Positions 54,231-62,212 of a stretch of 64,000 bases of DNA are shown in pieces; position 1 is the first letter of the stretch, and the number at the start of each line of letters is the position of its first letter. The notes under the pieces were generated by a model. The model saw only the letters and a list, made by a program, of their open reading frames with translations. It ran no database searches and was not told where the DNA came from. A program made the position numbers and the translations under genes. This DNA comes from WTGA01 sp965214055. Its GTDB lineage: Bacteria > Pseudomonadota > Gammaproteobacteria > Arenicellales > Poriferihabitantaceae. The DNA is taken from the NCBI GenBank assembly GCA_965214055.1, contig OZ243931.1:2976001-3040000 (forward strand), written 5' to 3'.

Positions 54231-54482
54231 ATGAAAGCCAAAGATTTCGATCAAAAATTTGATACTGGAACAGTGGAAGTAATTGCTGATTTAGATTTGT
54301 CTACAGCCGTAAAACCCAATCGGAATCAAAAACGGGGAAATGTCGATTTTCCGGTGTGGATGATCGAATCACTGGATAACGAAGCGGGGAGAATTGGCGT
54401 TACGCGGCAATCGATCATCAAATTGTGGCTTGCAGAAAAGTTGCAGGTCATTGCCAAAACCAGACAGACAGAGTTGAGGTGA
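54231..54482 (+). CDS. BrnA/CopG-type antitoxin, orphan
   Basis: An 83-residue DNA-binding antitoxin of the ribbon-helix-helix (CopG) class resembling BrnA-type proteins. The recognisable N-terminus is KAKDFDQKFDTG, with DLDLSTAVKPNRNQKRGNVDFP and the RHH signature WMIESLDNEAGRIGVTRQSIIKLWLAEKL. The start has the Shine-Dalgarno AGAGGTG upstream. The expected partner toxin (BrnT) is not seen on either side. The gene is intact, so it could still act as a regulator or as an anti-addiction module, but orphan status suggests a decaying locus. It lies in a patch with two other broken toxin-antitoxin pieces next to a tRNA. Confidence 0.85.
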   Translation: MKAKDFDQKFDTGTVEVIADLDLSTAVKPNRNQKRGNVDFPVWMIESLDNEAGRIGVTRQSIIKLWLAEKLQVIAKTRQTELR

Positions 54483-54708
54483 CGCGTGTAGCAATTTCAT
54501 CCGAAGCCAAGAGCCCCAGCGCTGAGCGCGGGACAGGCTGCCTTCACGGGCATACCGCTCGATGGCACTGACCATCTCTGTACGGGTCCACACCCACGTG
54601 ATGACATAGTCGTCCTCCTGGAGCAGTTAACGGACGACTTTGCTGCTCTGTTCAGAGACGGGTAAGATAAAACAATTCCTTAATGCCCTCGATATCAACC
54701 TGGATCAT
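54483..54708 (-). pseudogene. Decayed PIN-domain (VapC-like) toxin
   Basis: Reading the minus strand from ATG 54708, the residues MIQVDIEGIKELFY look like a PIN-toxin start with the catalytic aspartate at position 5. After a one-base frame shift near 54665, the homology continues as VSEQSSKVVR, hits an in-frame TAA, and resumes with LLQEDDYVITWVWTRTEM and VSAIERYAREGSLSRAQR, the typical second conserved block with an acidic metal ligand. Homology then stops near 54520, so the C-terminal half is missing. Frame shift, stop and truncation together mark a dead gene. Assignment to the VapC/PIN family is from pattern recognition and no search was run. Confidence 0.55.
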
Positions 54709-54711
54709 TGA

Positions 54712-54864
54712 TTACCTGGGTGGATAGTCCGCGGGGGGTCTGCAGTTGTACCATGGCTCCTTCGGGTCTATTGTTGTTTTTTCCCATCTTCCAAAAGCCG
54801 GAACTTCAACAATAAATGCATCGTCCTCATTGCTCCGGCAAATAATGATTTCACACTTGTGCAC
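54712..54864 (-). pseudogene. HicB-like antitoxin N-terminal fragment
   Basis: From GTG 54864 the minus strand encodes about 50 residues. The first 22, VHKCEIIICRSNEDDAFIVEV followed by PAF, match the beginning of HicB antitoxins, whose first strand pair reads like EIIIYWSEEDQAFIAEVPE. The rest (from GRWEKT) does not match and the gene ends early, so it is a remnant or a fusion to other sequence. It could also be the damaged antitoxin partner of the PIN toxin fragment, which begins four bases after its stop. Confidence is limited because only a short stretch agrees. Confidence 0.4.
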
Positions 54865-54902
54865 AATTACTGATCCCTGAACTTGTATTTCAGATCGAAT
54901 GA

Positions 54903-54979
54903 TGGCGCGCCCGGAGAGATTCGAACTCCCGACCACCTGGTTCGTAGCCAGGTACTCTATCCAACTGAGCTACGGGCGC
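54903..54979 (-). tRNA. tRNA-Arg (anticodon ACG)
   Basis: A complete 77-base cloverleaf on the minus strand. The acceptor stem is GCGCCCG with CGGGCGC, the anticodon stem-loop is CCTGG-CTACGAA-CCAGG with anticodon ACG, and the T-arm has GTTCGAATC. The 3' CCA is encoded. The A at position 34 is normally edited to inosine, reading CGU, CGC and CGA. Decayed toxin-antitoxin pieces lie on its 3' side, a usual place for integrated DNA. Confidence 0.97.
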
Positions 54980-54997
54980 TCAAATTCTGGTGGGCAT

Positions 54998-55026
54998 ACA
55001 GTACCGAAAGCCATCGTCTTTTTCAA
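54998..55026 (-). promoter_or_regulatory. Sigma-70 promoter of tRNA-Arg
   Basis: On the minus strand TTGAAA (complement of 55021-55026), a 17-base spacer and TACTGT (complement of 54998-55003) lie 19 bases before the tRNA. The bases after the -10 (ATGCCCACC) are GC-rich, as in stringently controlled stable-RNA promoters. Confidence 0.65.
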
Positions 55027-55433
55027 TGAAAAATTGTCACCACCTCTTGTGCTGGCAACCCGATGCACCGGTAATGTGGAAAGAAACCACACGCTCTTTC
55101 CAATCAAAAGGCCGCTCTGGATGGACCACCAAGTTCCACGATGCATTCAGGAGGAGATGGGGGCAGTGAAAAATGATCAGGCATGGGATGGGGTCATCTG
55201 GACAGGGAAACAAAGTTGGCTGCCTGGATTGGCAAAAACGTGATGGAGCCTTCAATTGTCAACGTACCGCTTTCCCCCCTCACCATTGACCCGAAACGTC
55301 CACCCTGCTTCAGATGCTCCGACAGGGAAATACCGCCATACGATGGTCGGTAGCCGTTATCATCCCTGAGGGTCAGGTCCGGCATTTTCAAATTGATTTA
55401 TAAGGGTTTTCCAGCTGTTTCCAGCTTCAGCAT
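55027..55433. other. Non-coding region between the tRNA promoter and the amtB promoter
   Basis: About 400 bases. A minus-strand frame of 65 codons (55194-55391) has a protein-like composition with many Gly and Ser but matches no family I recognise, and others overlap it. No RNA or repeat is seen. It may be further remnant DNA. Confidence 0.35.
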
Positions 55434-55462
55434 TTGACTCGATTTAATATTTTGGTTATAAC
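55434..55462 (+). promoter_or_regulatory. Near-consensus sigma-70 promoter of amtB
   Basis: TTGACT at 55434-55439, a 17-base spacer, and TATAAC at 55457-55462. Transcription should start near 55469, leaving a leader of about 31 bases before the amtB ATG. The strength suggests constitutive expression; no sigma-54 promoter, usual for nitrogen-controlled amtB, was found. Confidence 0.75.
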
Positions 55463-55499
55463 TTTAACTATATTAACCCCGAATAAAGGCATCACCCTT

Positions 55500-56780
55500 A
55501 TGAAGAAGTATATCCTGACAAGTTTACTCATCCTTGCATTTCCATCCACACTGCTGGCCAGTGAATTGAACTCTGGCGATATTGCCTGGGTTTCTACTTC
55601 AACCATCCTGGTCATGCTGATGACCCCGGCTGGCCTGGCCCTGTTTTATGGCGGGCTGACCCGAAACAAAAGTGTTTTGAACACCGTTGCCATGAGTTAT
55701 CTGGGATATTGTGTTGCCACATTGGCCTGGGTGGTACTTGGCTATTCCCTCGCATTTTCCGGGGACGGCCAGTGGATCGGAAACCTGGATAACTTCATGC
55801 TCGGCGGCATTGACATCAACGAAGTATCAGGAAGTATCCCCACACTTTTGTTCGTTGCATTCCAGGGAACATTTGCTGCCATCGCAGTGGCCATTGTCAG
55901 CGGGTCTGTCATTGAACGCATCAAATTCTCAACCTGGCTGGTATTTACCTTTTTGTGGGTTCTTGTCGTCTACAGCCCCATCGCACACTGGGTCTGGGGT
56001 GGGGGATTTTTGAGCCAGAATGGGGAACTCGATTTTGCCGGAGGAACCGTGGTTCATATCAATGCGGGGATTGCCGGTTTGGTCCTGCTCTGTGTGCTGG
56101 GAAAAAGAAAAGACTATATCTCTGAAAGATCACAACCTGTTTCCATCAAGTTCACGGCTTTGGGTGCCGCATTGCTGTGGTTCGGGTGGTTTGGTTTTAA
56201 TTCCGGAAGCGAACTGGCAGCAGATGCCATTTCAGTGAATGCCCTGCTGGTGACCAATGTCTCCACCGCTGCGGCCGCCCTGACCTGGATACTTATCGAG
56301 TGGAAAGACACAGGGAAACCGACCTTGCTGGGGGCCGTCTCCGGCACGGTAGCCGGGCTCGTCGCCATTACGCCGGCCGCCGGATTTGTTGATGTGAGCG
56401 GCAGTCTCATCATGGGAATACTTGGAGGGTTTGTCGGATATTTCTTTGTTGTGAAACTCAAGCAGTTGATTCGTTACGATGACACCCTGGACGCCTTTGG
56501 CCTGCACGGCATGGTCGGAGTGTTGGGTGCCCTGGCAACGGGAGTGTTTGCGAGCCCCGCCATCAATGGTGCCGCCGGTGCATTGTATGGGAATCCGGGA
56601 CAGGTCCTGACGCAGCTGTTTGCCGTACTGTGCACCATCGCCTATTCTGCAGTGGCGACCTACCTTGTCTACAAACTGGCGGCGCTGTTAACCGGTGGAG
56701 GTCGAGTCAGCGAGCAACAGGAGGATATGGGGATGGATGAAGCATTGCATGGTGAACGCGCATTTGAATTTGAGGAGTGA
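55500..56780 (+). CDS. amtB: Ammonium transporter (Amt family)
   Basis: A 426-residue Amt/Mep/Rh channel for ammonium. A signal peptide covers about residues 1-20 (KKYILTSLLILAFPSTLLAS) followed by eleven helices. The twin pore histidines are His186 (GGTVVHINAG) and His336 (FGLHGMVG), and the external aromatic gate region FYGGLTRNKS is recognisable. The C-terminal cytoplasmic tail, where GlnK binds in E. coli, is replaced by an acidic Glu-rich end (EQQEDMGMDEALHGERAFEFEE). The ATG at 55500 was chosen; the TTG frame start at 55434 is the promoter -35. Next gene is a universal stress protein, not glnK. Confidence 0.95.
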   Translation: MKKYILTSLLILAFPSTLLASELNSGDIAWVSTSTILVMLMTPAGLALFYGGLTRNKSVLNTVAMSYLGYCVATLAWVVLGYSLAFSGDGQWIGNLDNFMLGGIDINEVSGSIPTLLFVAFQGTFAAIAVAIVSGSVIERIKFSTWLVFTFLWVLVVYSPIAHWVWGGGFLSQNGELDFAGGTVVHINAGIAGLVLLCVLGKRKDYISERSQPVSIKFTALGAALLWFGWFGFNSGSELAADAISVNALLVTNVSTAAAALTWILIEWKDTGKPTLLGAVSGTVAGLVAITPAAGFVDVSGSLIMGILGGFVGYFFVVKLKQLIRYDDTLDAFGLHGMVGVLGALATGVFASPAINGAAGALYGNPGQVLTQLFAVLCTIAYSAVATYLVYKLAALLTGGGRVSEQQEDMGMDEALHGERAFEFEE

Positions 56781-56786
56781 TACAAA

Positions 56787-57554
56787 ATGTTGATTGACAA
56801 AATACTGGTTTTGACCGACTTTACCCTGGCTGCAAAGGTAGCCATAGAACACGGTTTGCAATTGGCACGGTCTGCGGATTGTGAACTCCTGACCCTGCAC
56901 CTAGTAAACAACCAAAGCGATGTGGACTGGGCCCTGAACAAAAGCGAGGCAGAGGTCAGAGCCGCAGAAGGTTTCGCCCCGGAAAGCCGGTTCAAATCAA
57001 TGGCGGAAATCGAGGACGTGTTTGCAGGCACTGTCAACCTGAAAGCAAAATACGGCAGTTCCCTGACCATCTTTGGAACTCACGGAAAAAAGGACATTCA
57101 ATTTATCACGGGAAGTTATGCGCTGAAATTGATCAATAATGCGGACTCCCCCACGCTGGTAGTACAAAAAGGGTCCCCCGTCCGACCATATAAAAACATC
57201 TTACTGTTTATCAATTTCGGGGGACAGGAACACCAGGACCTTTCTGTTTTGCGGACCATATCCGGGATGTTCGAATCCACCGTTCATGTGGTTCACACCG
57301 GCCAGCCGGACGACATGACACTCATTGAAGACCAGCTGAATGCGTCATCCCGGACCACGGTCAACACCGTGGCACTGAAGTCCTCGGGATCTGGAGTCCT
57401 CGCGGAATTGATGGCCACAGCCGAGTCTCTCGATATTGACCTTTTCGCACTGCCTTCCGCCAATTATGCAGTCAAAGCAGCCCGGTCCAAGGTGAATGCG
57501 CAAATGCAGAAAATCATCACCAACGACAAACAAATCCCGACCATTTGCTTATAG
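56787..57554 (+). CDS. Tandem universal stress protein (UspA-like)
   Basis: A 255-residue cytoplasmic protein made of two UspA-type domains (about 1-130 and 135-255). The first domain begins IDKILVLTDFTLAAKVAIEHGLQLAR and contains the FGTHGKKDIQFITGSYALKLI segment resembling the nucleotide-binding loop, GxHGxxxxxxxxGS. The second domain has a degenerate version. The gene starts six bases after amtB, so the two are co-transcribed and probably linked in function. It might take the position of a regulator at the transporter, but this is inference. A stress or energy-sensing role is the family norm. Confidence 0.85.
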   Translation: MLIDKILVLTDFTLAAKVAIEHGLQLARSADCELLTLHLVNNQSDVDWALNKSEAEVRAAEGFAPESRFKSMAEIEDVFAGTVNLKAKYGSSLTIFGTHGKKDIQFITGSYALKLINNADSPTLVVQKGSPVRPYKNILLFINFGGQEHQDLSVLRTISGMFESTVHVVHTGQPDDMTLIEDQLNASSRTTVNTVALKSSGSGVLAELMATAESLDIDLFALPSANYAVKAARSKVNAQMQKIITNDKQIPTICL

Positions 57555-57690
57555 ATTCCCCCCCTGCCCAGACACCACCGCACAGACTATCCGGGGGAAC
57601 CGCTCACGGACCGGGCAGTAACGAATGGGGGCATCACCGGTATGATGTCAACGGTAACGGACAGCCGGGACCAACGACGCTCTTCCCGCC

Positions 57691-60015
57691 GTGACCAACC
57701 CTGAATCACTCCCCTTGACCACGAACCATTGGGGGACCTACCGTGTGGAAACCAGCGACGGCAAAGTCACGGCCCTGCATGACTTTGAGGAAGATGTGGA
57801 CCCGTCCCCCATCGGCCGGGGCATCATTGATGTACTGGACGGACCAACCCGGATCAAAACACCCATGGTCCGCAAAAGCTGGCTGGACAACGGGCCCGGG
57901 GCGGCCACCCAAAGGATGGGGACAGACCCCTTTTATCCGGTCAGCTGGGAACAGGCCGAAAAACTGGTTGCCGATGAACTGAACCGGGTCCGTCACGATT
58001 TCGGAAACGAATCCATCTTTGCCGGGTCGTACGGATGGGCAAGCGCCGGCCGATTTCATCATGCGCAGAGCCAGCTTCGCCGATTTCTGAATTGCATCGG
58101 CGGCTTTACCAAATCCGTCAACACCTACAGTCTCGCGGCGGGTGAGGCAATTCTCCCCCATGTGCTGGGAGATGCCCGAGAATACATCTATTACCCCACC
58201 AGCTGGCAGTCGATTGTTGATTCTTCCCAACTGGTGGTCGCATTCGGGGGCCTGCCGCTGAAAAACGGACAGATTACCCAGGGCGGAACTGCCCGGCACT
58301 GCCAGCGTGAGGCCATGCTCAAGGCCCGGGCAGCCGGCATTGAATTCGTCAATATCTCTCCGCTTTGCACCGACATCATGAAAGAGGTCCATGCACAGTG
58401 GCTGCCGGCGCGACCTTCCACGGATACCGCCATTCTGCTTGGGCTGGCCCATACCCTGCTGGTGGAGGGACTGCATGACCGGGCATTTCTCGACCGGTAC
58501 ACGGTGGGATTCGACCAGTTTGCCGAGTACCTTCTCGGCAACCGGGACGGGGTCGAAAAATCTACTGACTGGGCATCCGGTATCAGCGGCCTGTCCGCCG
58601 ACACCCTTCGCAAACTTGCCCGGCGAATGGCCGGGGCCCGTACCATGCTGTCTGTCAGCTGGTCCATGACACGACAGGACCATGGCGAACAACCCTTTTG
58701 GACGGCCATTGCCCTGGCCGCCATGATCGGCCAGATCGGCCTGCCCGGCGGAGGGGTCGGACTCGGCTACTCGGCGGTGAACTCGAGCGGCAATAACCTG
58801 ACACCGGTACGCTTCGTGTCACTGCCCCAGGGAAAAAACCCCGTGACCGATTTTATACCGGTGGCCCGCATCAGCGATTTGCTGTTAAACCCGGGAAAGT
58901 CATTCGACTACAATGGCCAGTCGCTCCGGTACCCGGACATTCACCTTGTCTACTGGGCCGGTGGAAACCCCTTTCACCATCACCAGGACCTGAACCGGAT
59001 GCGCACGGCATGGCAAAAGCCGGATACTGTCGTTGTACATGAATGGTGCTGGAACGCACTGGCCAAACACGCGGATATCGTATTGCCCTGCACCACTTCC
59101 CTGGAACGGGAAGATCTGGCCCTCACTCCCCTGGACCCGTACGTCATTTACATGGAATCGGCGATTGCACCCGTGGGGGAAGCCCGGAATGATTTTGATA
59201 TTTTGAAAGGCATTGCCAGAAGGATGGGGGTTGAAGAAGCGTTTACCGAAGGCCGGGATGCTCCAGACTGGCAAAAATGGATGTATGAGAAAAGTATTGA
59301 GTCCGCGGCACAGTACCATGTCCAGTTGCCCCCCTGGGAAAAACTGAAGCAGGATGGCTGGTTCAAATTCAAGGTGCCCTCGAATCCTCATGTGATGCTC
59401 AGTGCCTTTCGGGACAACCCGGACACCAACCCATTGAAAACCCCCAGCGGAAAGATCGAAATATTCTCCGGGGTGATCGCGGGCTTCGACTATAACGATT
59501 GCCCGGGCCACCCTTCCTGGATGGAACCGGCAGAATGGCTGGGAGGGAATCATCCCGAACATTCCCTGCACCTGGTTTCAAACCAGCCGAAGGCAAAATT
59601 GCATTCACAGCTGGATCACGGCTCGCAAAGCCGCGCCGCAAAAATCCATAGACGCGAGCCGGTAATGCTGCATCCGGATGATGCACAGGACCGGGGGATC
59701 ATGGATGGTGATCTGGTTCGGGTATTCAACCCCCGGGGGGCCTGCCTGTGCGGTGCCGTAATCAGCGACCATATCCGACCAGGAGTTATACAGATCAGCA
59801 CCGGAGCCTGGTTTGACCCGGGTCAAACCGACCGTGGGGCCCCCCTGTGCAAGCATGGCAACCCCAATGTTCTGACTCTGGACAAGGGGACTTCCCGTTT
59901 GGGCCAGGGGCCCATTGCCCATAGCTGCCTGGTTGAAGTCGAAAAATACGCAGGCGAACCTCCCCCGGTAACCGCCTTCGATCCTCCCATCCTTCTCAAG
60001 GAACCCCGTACCTGA
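57691..60015 (+). CDS. BisC-like molybdopterin oxidoreductase (biotin/methionine sulfoxide or TMAO reductase type)
   Basis: A 774-residue molybdenum enzyme of the DMSO-reductase family. The molybdenum ligand is Ser118 in GSYGWASAGRFHHAQ, the BisC/TorA-type pattern. There is no N-terminal iron-sulfur motif, and no Tat signal, so the protein should work in the cytoplasm as BisC does. Cofactor-binding segments such as GGNPFHHHQDLNR and QPKAKLHSQLDHG are intact. The start is GTG at 57691. No dedicated membrane cytochrome or chaperone gene lies next to it. Substrates of the group include biotin or methionine sulfoxide and other S- or N-oxides; which one cannot be told. Confidence 0.9.
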   Translation: MTNPESLPLTTNHWGTYRVETSDGKVTALHDFEEDVDPSPIGRGIIDVLDGPTRIKTPMVRKSWLDNGPGAATQRMGTDPFYPVSWEQAEKLVADELNRVRHDFGNESIFAGSYGWASAGRFHHAQSQLRRFLNCIGGFTKSVNTYSLAAGEAILPHVLGDAREYIYYPTSWQSIVDSSQLVVAFGGLPLKNGQITQGGTARHCQREAMLKARAAGIEFVNISPLCTDIMKEVHAQWLPARPSTDTAILLGLAHTLLVEGLHDRAFLDRYTVGFDQFAEYLLGNRDGVEKSTDWASGISGLSADTLRKLARRMAGARTMLSVSWSMTRQDHGEQPFWTAIALAAMIGQIGLPGGGVGLGYSAVNSSGNNLTPVRFVSLPQGKNPVTDFIPVARISDLLLNPGKSFDYNGQSLRYPDIHLVYWAGGNPFHHHQDLNRMRTAWQKPDTVVVHEWCWNALAKHADIVLPCTTSLEREDLALTPLDPYVIYMESAIAPVGEARNDFDILKGIARRMGVEEAFTEGRDAPDWQKWMYEKSIESAAQYHVQLPPWEKLKQDGWFKFKVPSNPHVMLSAFRDNPDTNPLKTPSGKIEIFSGVIAGFDYNDCPGHPSWMEPAEWLGGNHPEHSLHLVSNQPKAKLHSQLDHGSQSRAAKIHRREPVMLHPDDAQDRGIMDGDLVRVFNPRGACLCGAVISDHIRPGVIQISTGAWFDPGQTDRGAPLCKHGNPNVLTLDKGTSRLGQGPIAHSCLVEVEKYAGEPPPVTAFDPPILLKEPRT

Positions 60016-60273
60016 AAAGGCGATACACCCGCCCTCCGTGCAGCCTGGAAACCGGCATTCCCGGGAGACTGTGCCCGGATATGAAGCGGTTGCCGAACCC
60101 GAAAAACGGCAATCGGTGCACAAACCGTCGCACCGTATTCATGACCGGCACCTTGGCGAACAGCAACTCCATGGCAGGTCGCATAATGGGTGCACCGGGT
60201 TCCCGCTCAAGGTTGGCACCATGATTCGCTCATGGGCCCACCCACAAACATGAGGCCAACCCGGAGTTCAAAT

Positions 60274-61056
60274 TCAGATTTTTCTGCCGTGGATGTGCCA
60301 GTGCTCAATGCTGCCGTTGCTTAACCCCTCGAGTCGCGCCTTCGTGATTGCCAGTCTTCGCTGAAAACCCTCTTCACCCAGGTTGGACATAAATGCCGCC
60401 TTGTGTTCTCCCGTCACCAGATCGAGCTGTTCTTTTGCAGAATTTCTCGACCATTCCGTGTGGTCTTTGCACTCCACCGCACTGAAACCAACCGATGCAA
60501 ACGCTTCCTGGTAGTGGCTGAGCGTTTCGAAGTGAAACAGGAGTCCGGTGCTTTTCAGCAAGGCCGCCCAGTCATGGAATGTCTGCATGTTTTCCTCACG
60601 GGTTCCAACCTGCCAGTCACCCAGAACAAAACTGCCTTCTGGCTTGAGCACTCTCAGCACCTCTGCACACAGTGCCCGCTTGTCCCGGACATGGCACAAT
60701 ACATCCTTGCTAAGGACCAGATCAAAATACCCGCACGGGAACGGCAAGGGTTCCTCCGCATTGATCAATTCCAGCCGGATATTGGATGCCTTACTGGATT
60801 GAGCCAACTCCCGGGCCCGACGGACCTGTTCAGCCTCCACATCCACACCCACTATTTTCAGGGGATTGTGTTCGGTCGCCATCTGCAGGCAGGACCCTCC
60901 GACACCACAACCCAGGTCAAGACAGGTCTTGTTATCCAGGTCGTATCCCTTGAGTAGCTGTCGGGTCTCAATTCCCGCACCGGGGGAAAGAAACCCCGGT
61001 CCATAACTTGCCTGCATGCTTTCCAGTGCGAAGTCGCTGTATTGTCGTTCAGTCAT
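60274..61056 (-). CDS. SAM methyltransferase of phosphoethanolamine-methyltransferase type
   Basis: A 260-residue class I methyltransferase. The segment YGPGFLSPGAGIET (about 18-31) before motif I (LDLGCGVGG, 46-54) is the pattern of phosphoethanolamine N-methyltransferases and some sarcosine/dimethylglycine methyltransferases. The later SKDVLCHVRDKRALCAEVLRVLKPEGSFVLGDW also fits. A role in making choline-like headgroups or glycine betaine is possible. It stands alone on the minus strand. The substrate is not determined; the family includes related enzymes of unknown use. Confidence 0.8.
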   Translation of the reverse strand: MTERQYSDFALESMQASYGPGFLSPGAGIETRQLLKGYDLDNKTCLDLGCGVGGSCLQMATEHNPLKIVGVDVEAEQVRRARELAQSSKASNIRLELINAEEPLPFPCGYFDLVLSKDVLCHVRDKRALCAEVLRVLKPEGSFVLGDWQVGTREENMQTFHDWAALLKSTGLLFHFETLSHYQEAFASVGFSAVECKDHTEWSRNSAKEQLDLVTGEHKAAFMSNLGEEGFQRRLAITKARLEGLSNGSIEHWHIHGRKI

Positions 61057-61366
61057 TTCCAGTATTTGGTTACCGATAAAAGAGGAGATGCCCCGAGTTT
61101 ACCACCTCTGGAATGGAACCGGATATGGCCGAAAATCGAGCAAAGAACCGCTCGTTTAACCCGCATCAATGACCATCGTTTGCCATGTCCGGAAAGAAAT
61201 TCACACGAATTGGCCCGGGAATTAGGGTATATTTTGCCTTTCCGGTTTCAATCAGGAAAACCCTGTTTCGGGTCAGCAATGCTGATTTTCAGATAACAAT
61301 GGCCCAGGTGGCCATTCACTGGAACGACCCGGACATGCACCGAAACAACAGAACGAACTGACGTGA
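61057..61366. other. Divergent intergenic region, nothing recognised
   Basis: About 310 bases between the methyltransferase and the hydratase genes. The 84-codon frame at 61042-61296 overlaps the methyltransferase start and has no family resemblance. Promoters for both sides are expected. Confidence 0.4.
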
Positions 61367-62158
61367 ATGATGAACAATATTGACCCGGCTGCGGACTACC
61401 TGCTGGCCAACCGAATGAACCGGCAGGTGGTGGACAACCTTCCCGAAAAACTGTTTCCACATTCCACAGACCAGGCATACCGGATTCAGGATTGTCTCGT
61501 CGACCTCCTGGCCACCGAATACAACTCCCAGGCATGCGGTTACAAGCTTGCCTGTACCAATCCGCCCATCATGGCGCTGTTGGGAGCGGATGGACCCTTT
61601 TCCGGCAGATTGATGGATCATTCCACCCATGAAAGCGGTGCTGTCCTGAAGGAAGCGGAGTACGTACACCGGATCATTGAACCGGAATTCATTCTGACAA
61701 TGGGGCAAGACGTCCCCGCCGGGGAAATCGACTATACTGCCGAAACCATCCTGCCGTACATCCGGTCCGTTGCACCGGGAATCGAAATCGTCGATCACCG
61801 GTATGCTGATTTTACCGCGGTGGGTCCCGATGCACTGATTGCCGACAATGCCATACACGGTGCCTGTGTCATCGGGGAGACCACCGATTCATGGCACACC
61901 ATTGATCTTTCCACCCACCCGGTCAGCCTGGAAGTGAACGGACAGGAGGTCAGCCGGGGAGACGGTGGAAATGTTCTGGGCAGCCCCCTGATTGCACTGT
62001 CCTGGCTGGCAAACCATGTGCAAACCAGAGGAAATACATTGAAAGCCGGTGATATCATTACAACCGGAACCGCTTGTGATGTGTTCTATGCTCAGGCAGG
62101 GGACCGGATCAGGGCGGACTTTGGTACGCTGGGGTCGGTATCCCTTTCATTCAAATAA
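61367..62158 (+). CDS. Fumarylacetoacetase-superfamily hydratase (2-keto-4-pentenoate hydratase type)
   Basis: A 263-residue enzyme of the MhpD/FAH-superfamily, which hydrates or decarboxylates 2-keto acids with a divalent metal. Metal-ligand segments EPEFILTMGQD and EIVDHRYADF, and the ITTGTACDVFYAQAGDRI ending, are typical. The length is that of 2-oxopent-4-enoate hydratases. It is not beside aromatic-degradation genes; the next gene is ilvE-like at 54 bases, so it may share a transcript. The true substrate cannot be assigned. Confidence 0.85.
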   Translation: MMNNIDPAADYLLANRMNRQVVDNLPEKLFPHSTDQAYRIQDCLVDLLATEYNSQACGYKLACTNPPIMALLGADGPFSGRLMDHSTHESGAVLKEAEYVHRIIEPEFILTMGQDVPAGEIDYTAETILPYIRSVAPGIEIVDHRYADFTAVGPDALIADNAIHGACVIGETTDSWHTIDLSTHPVSLEVNGQEVSRGDGGNVLGSPLIALSWLANHVQTRGNTLKAGDIITTGTACDVFYAQAGDRIRADFGTLGSVSLSFK

Positions 62159-62212
62159 TCCGGAACCGGATGGTTACGATCCGGTTCCCTGACACCGTAT
62201 TCAATTTTATCC

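Noticed and set aside
54899..55243. 114-codon plus-strand frame starting within the tRNA-Arg complement
   Set aside because: Its first residues (ARPERFELPTTWFVARY) are the well-known false reading of a tRNA-Arg complement; the rest has no family resemblance.
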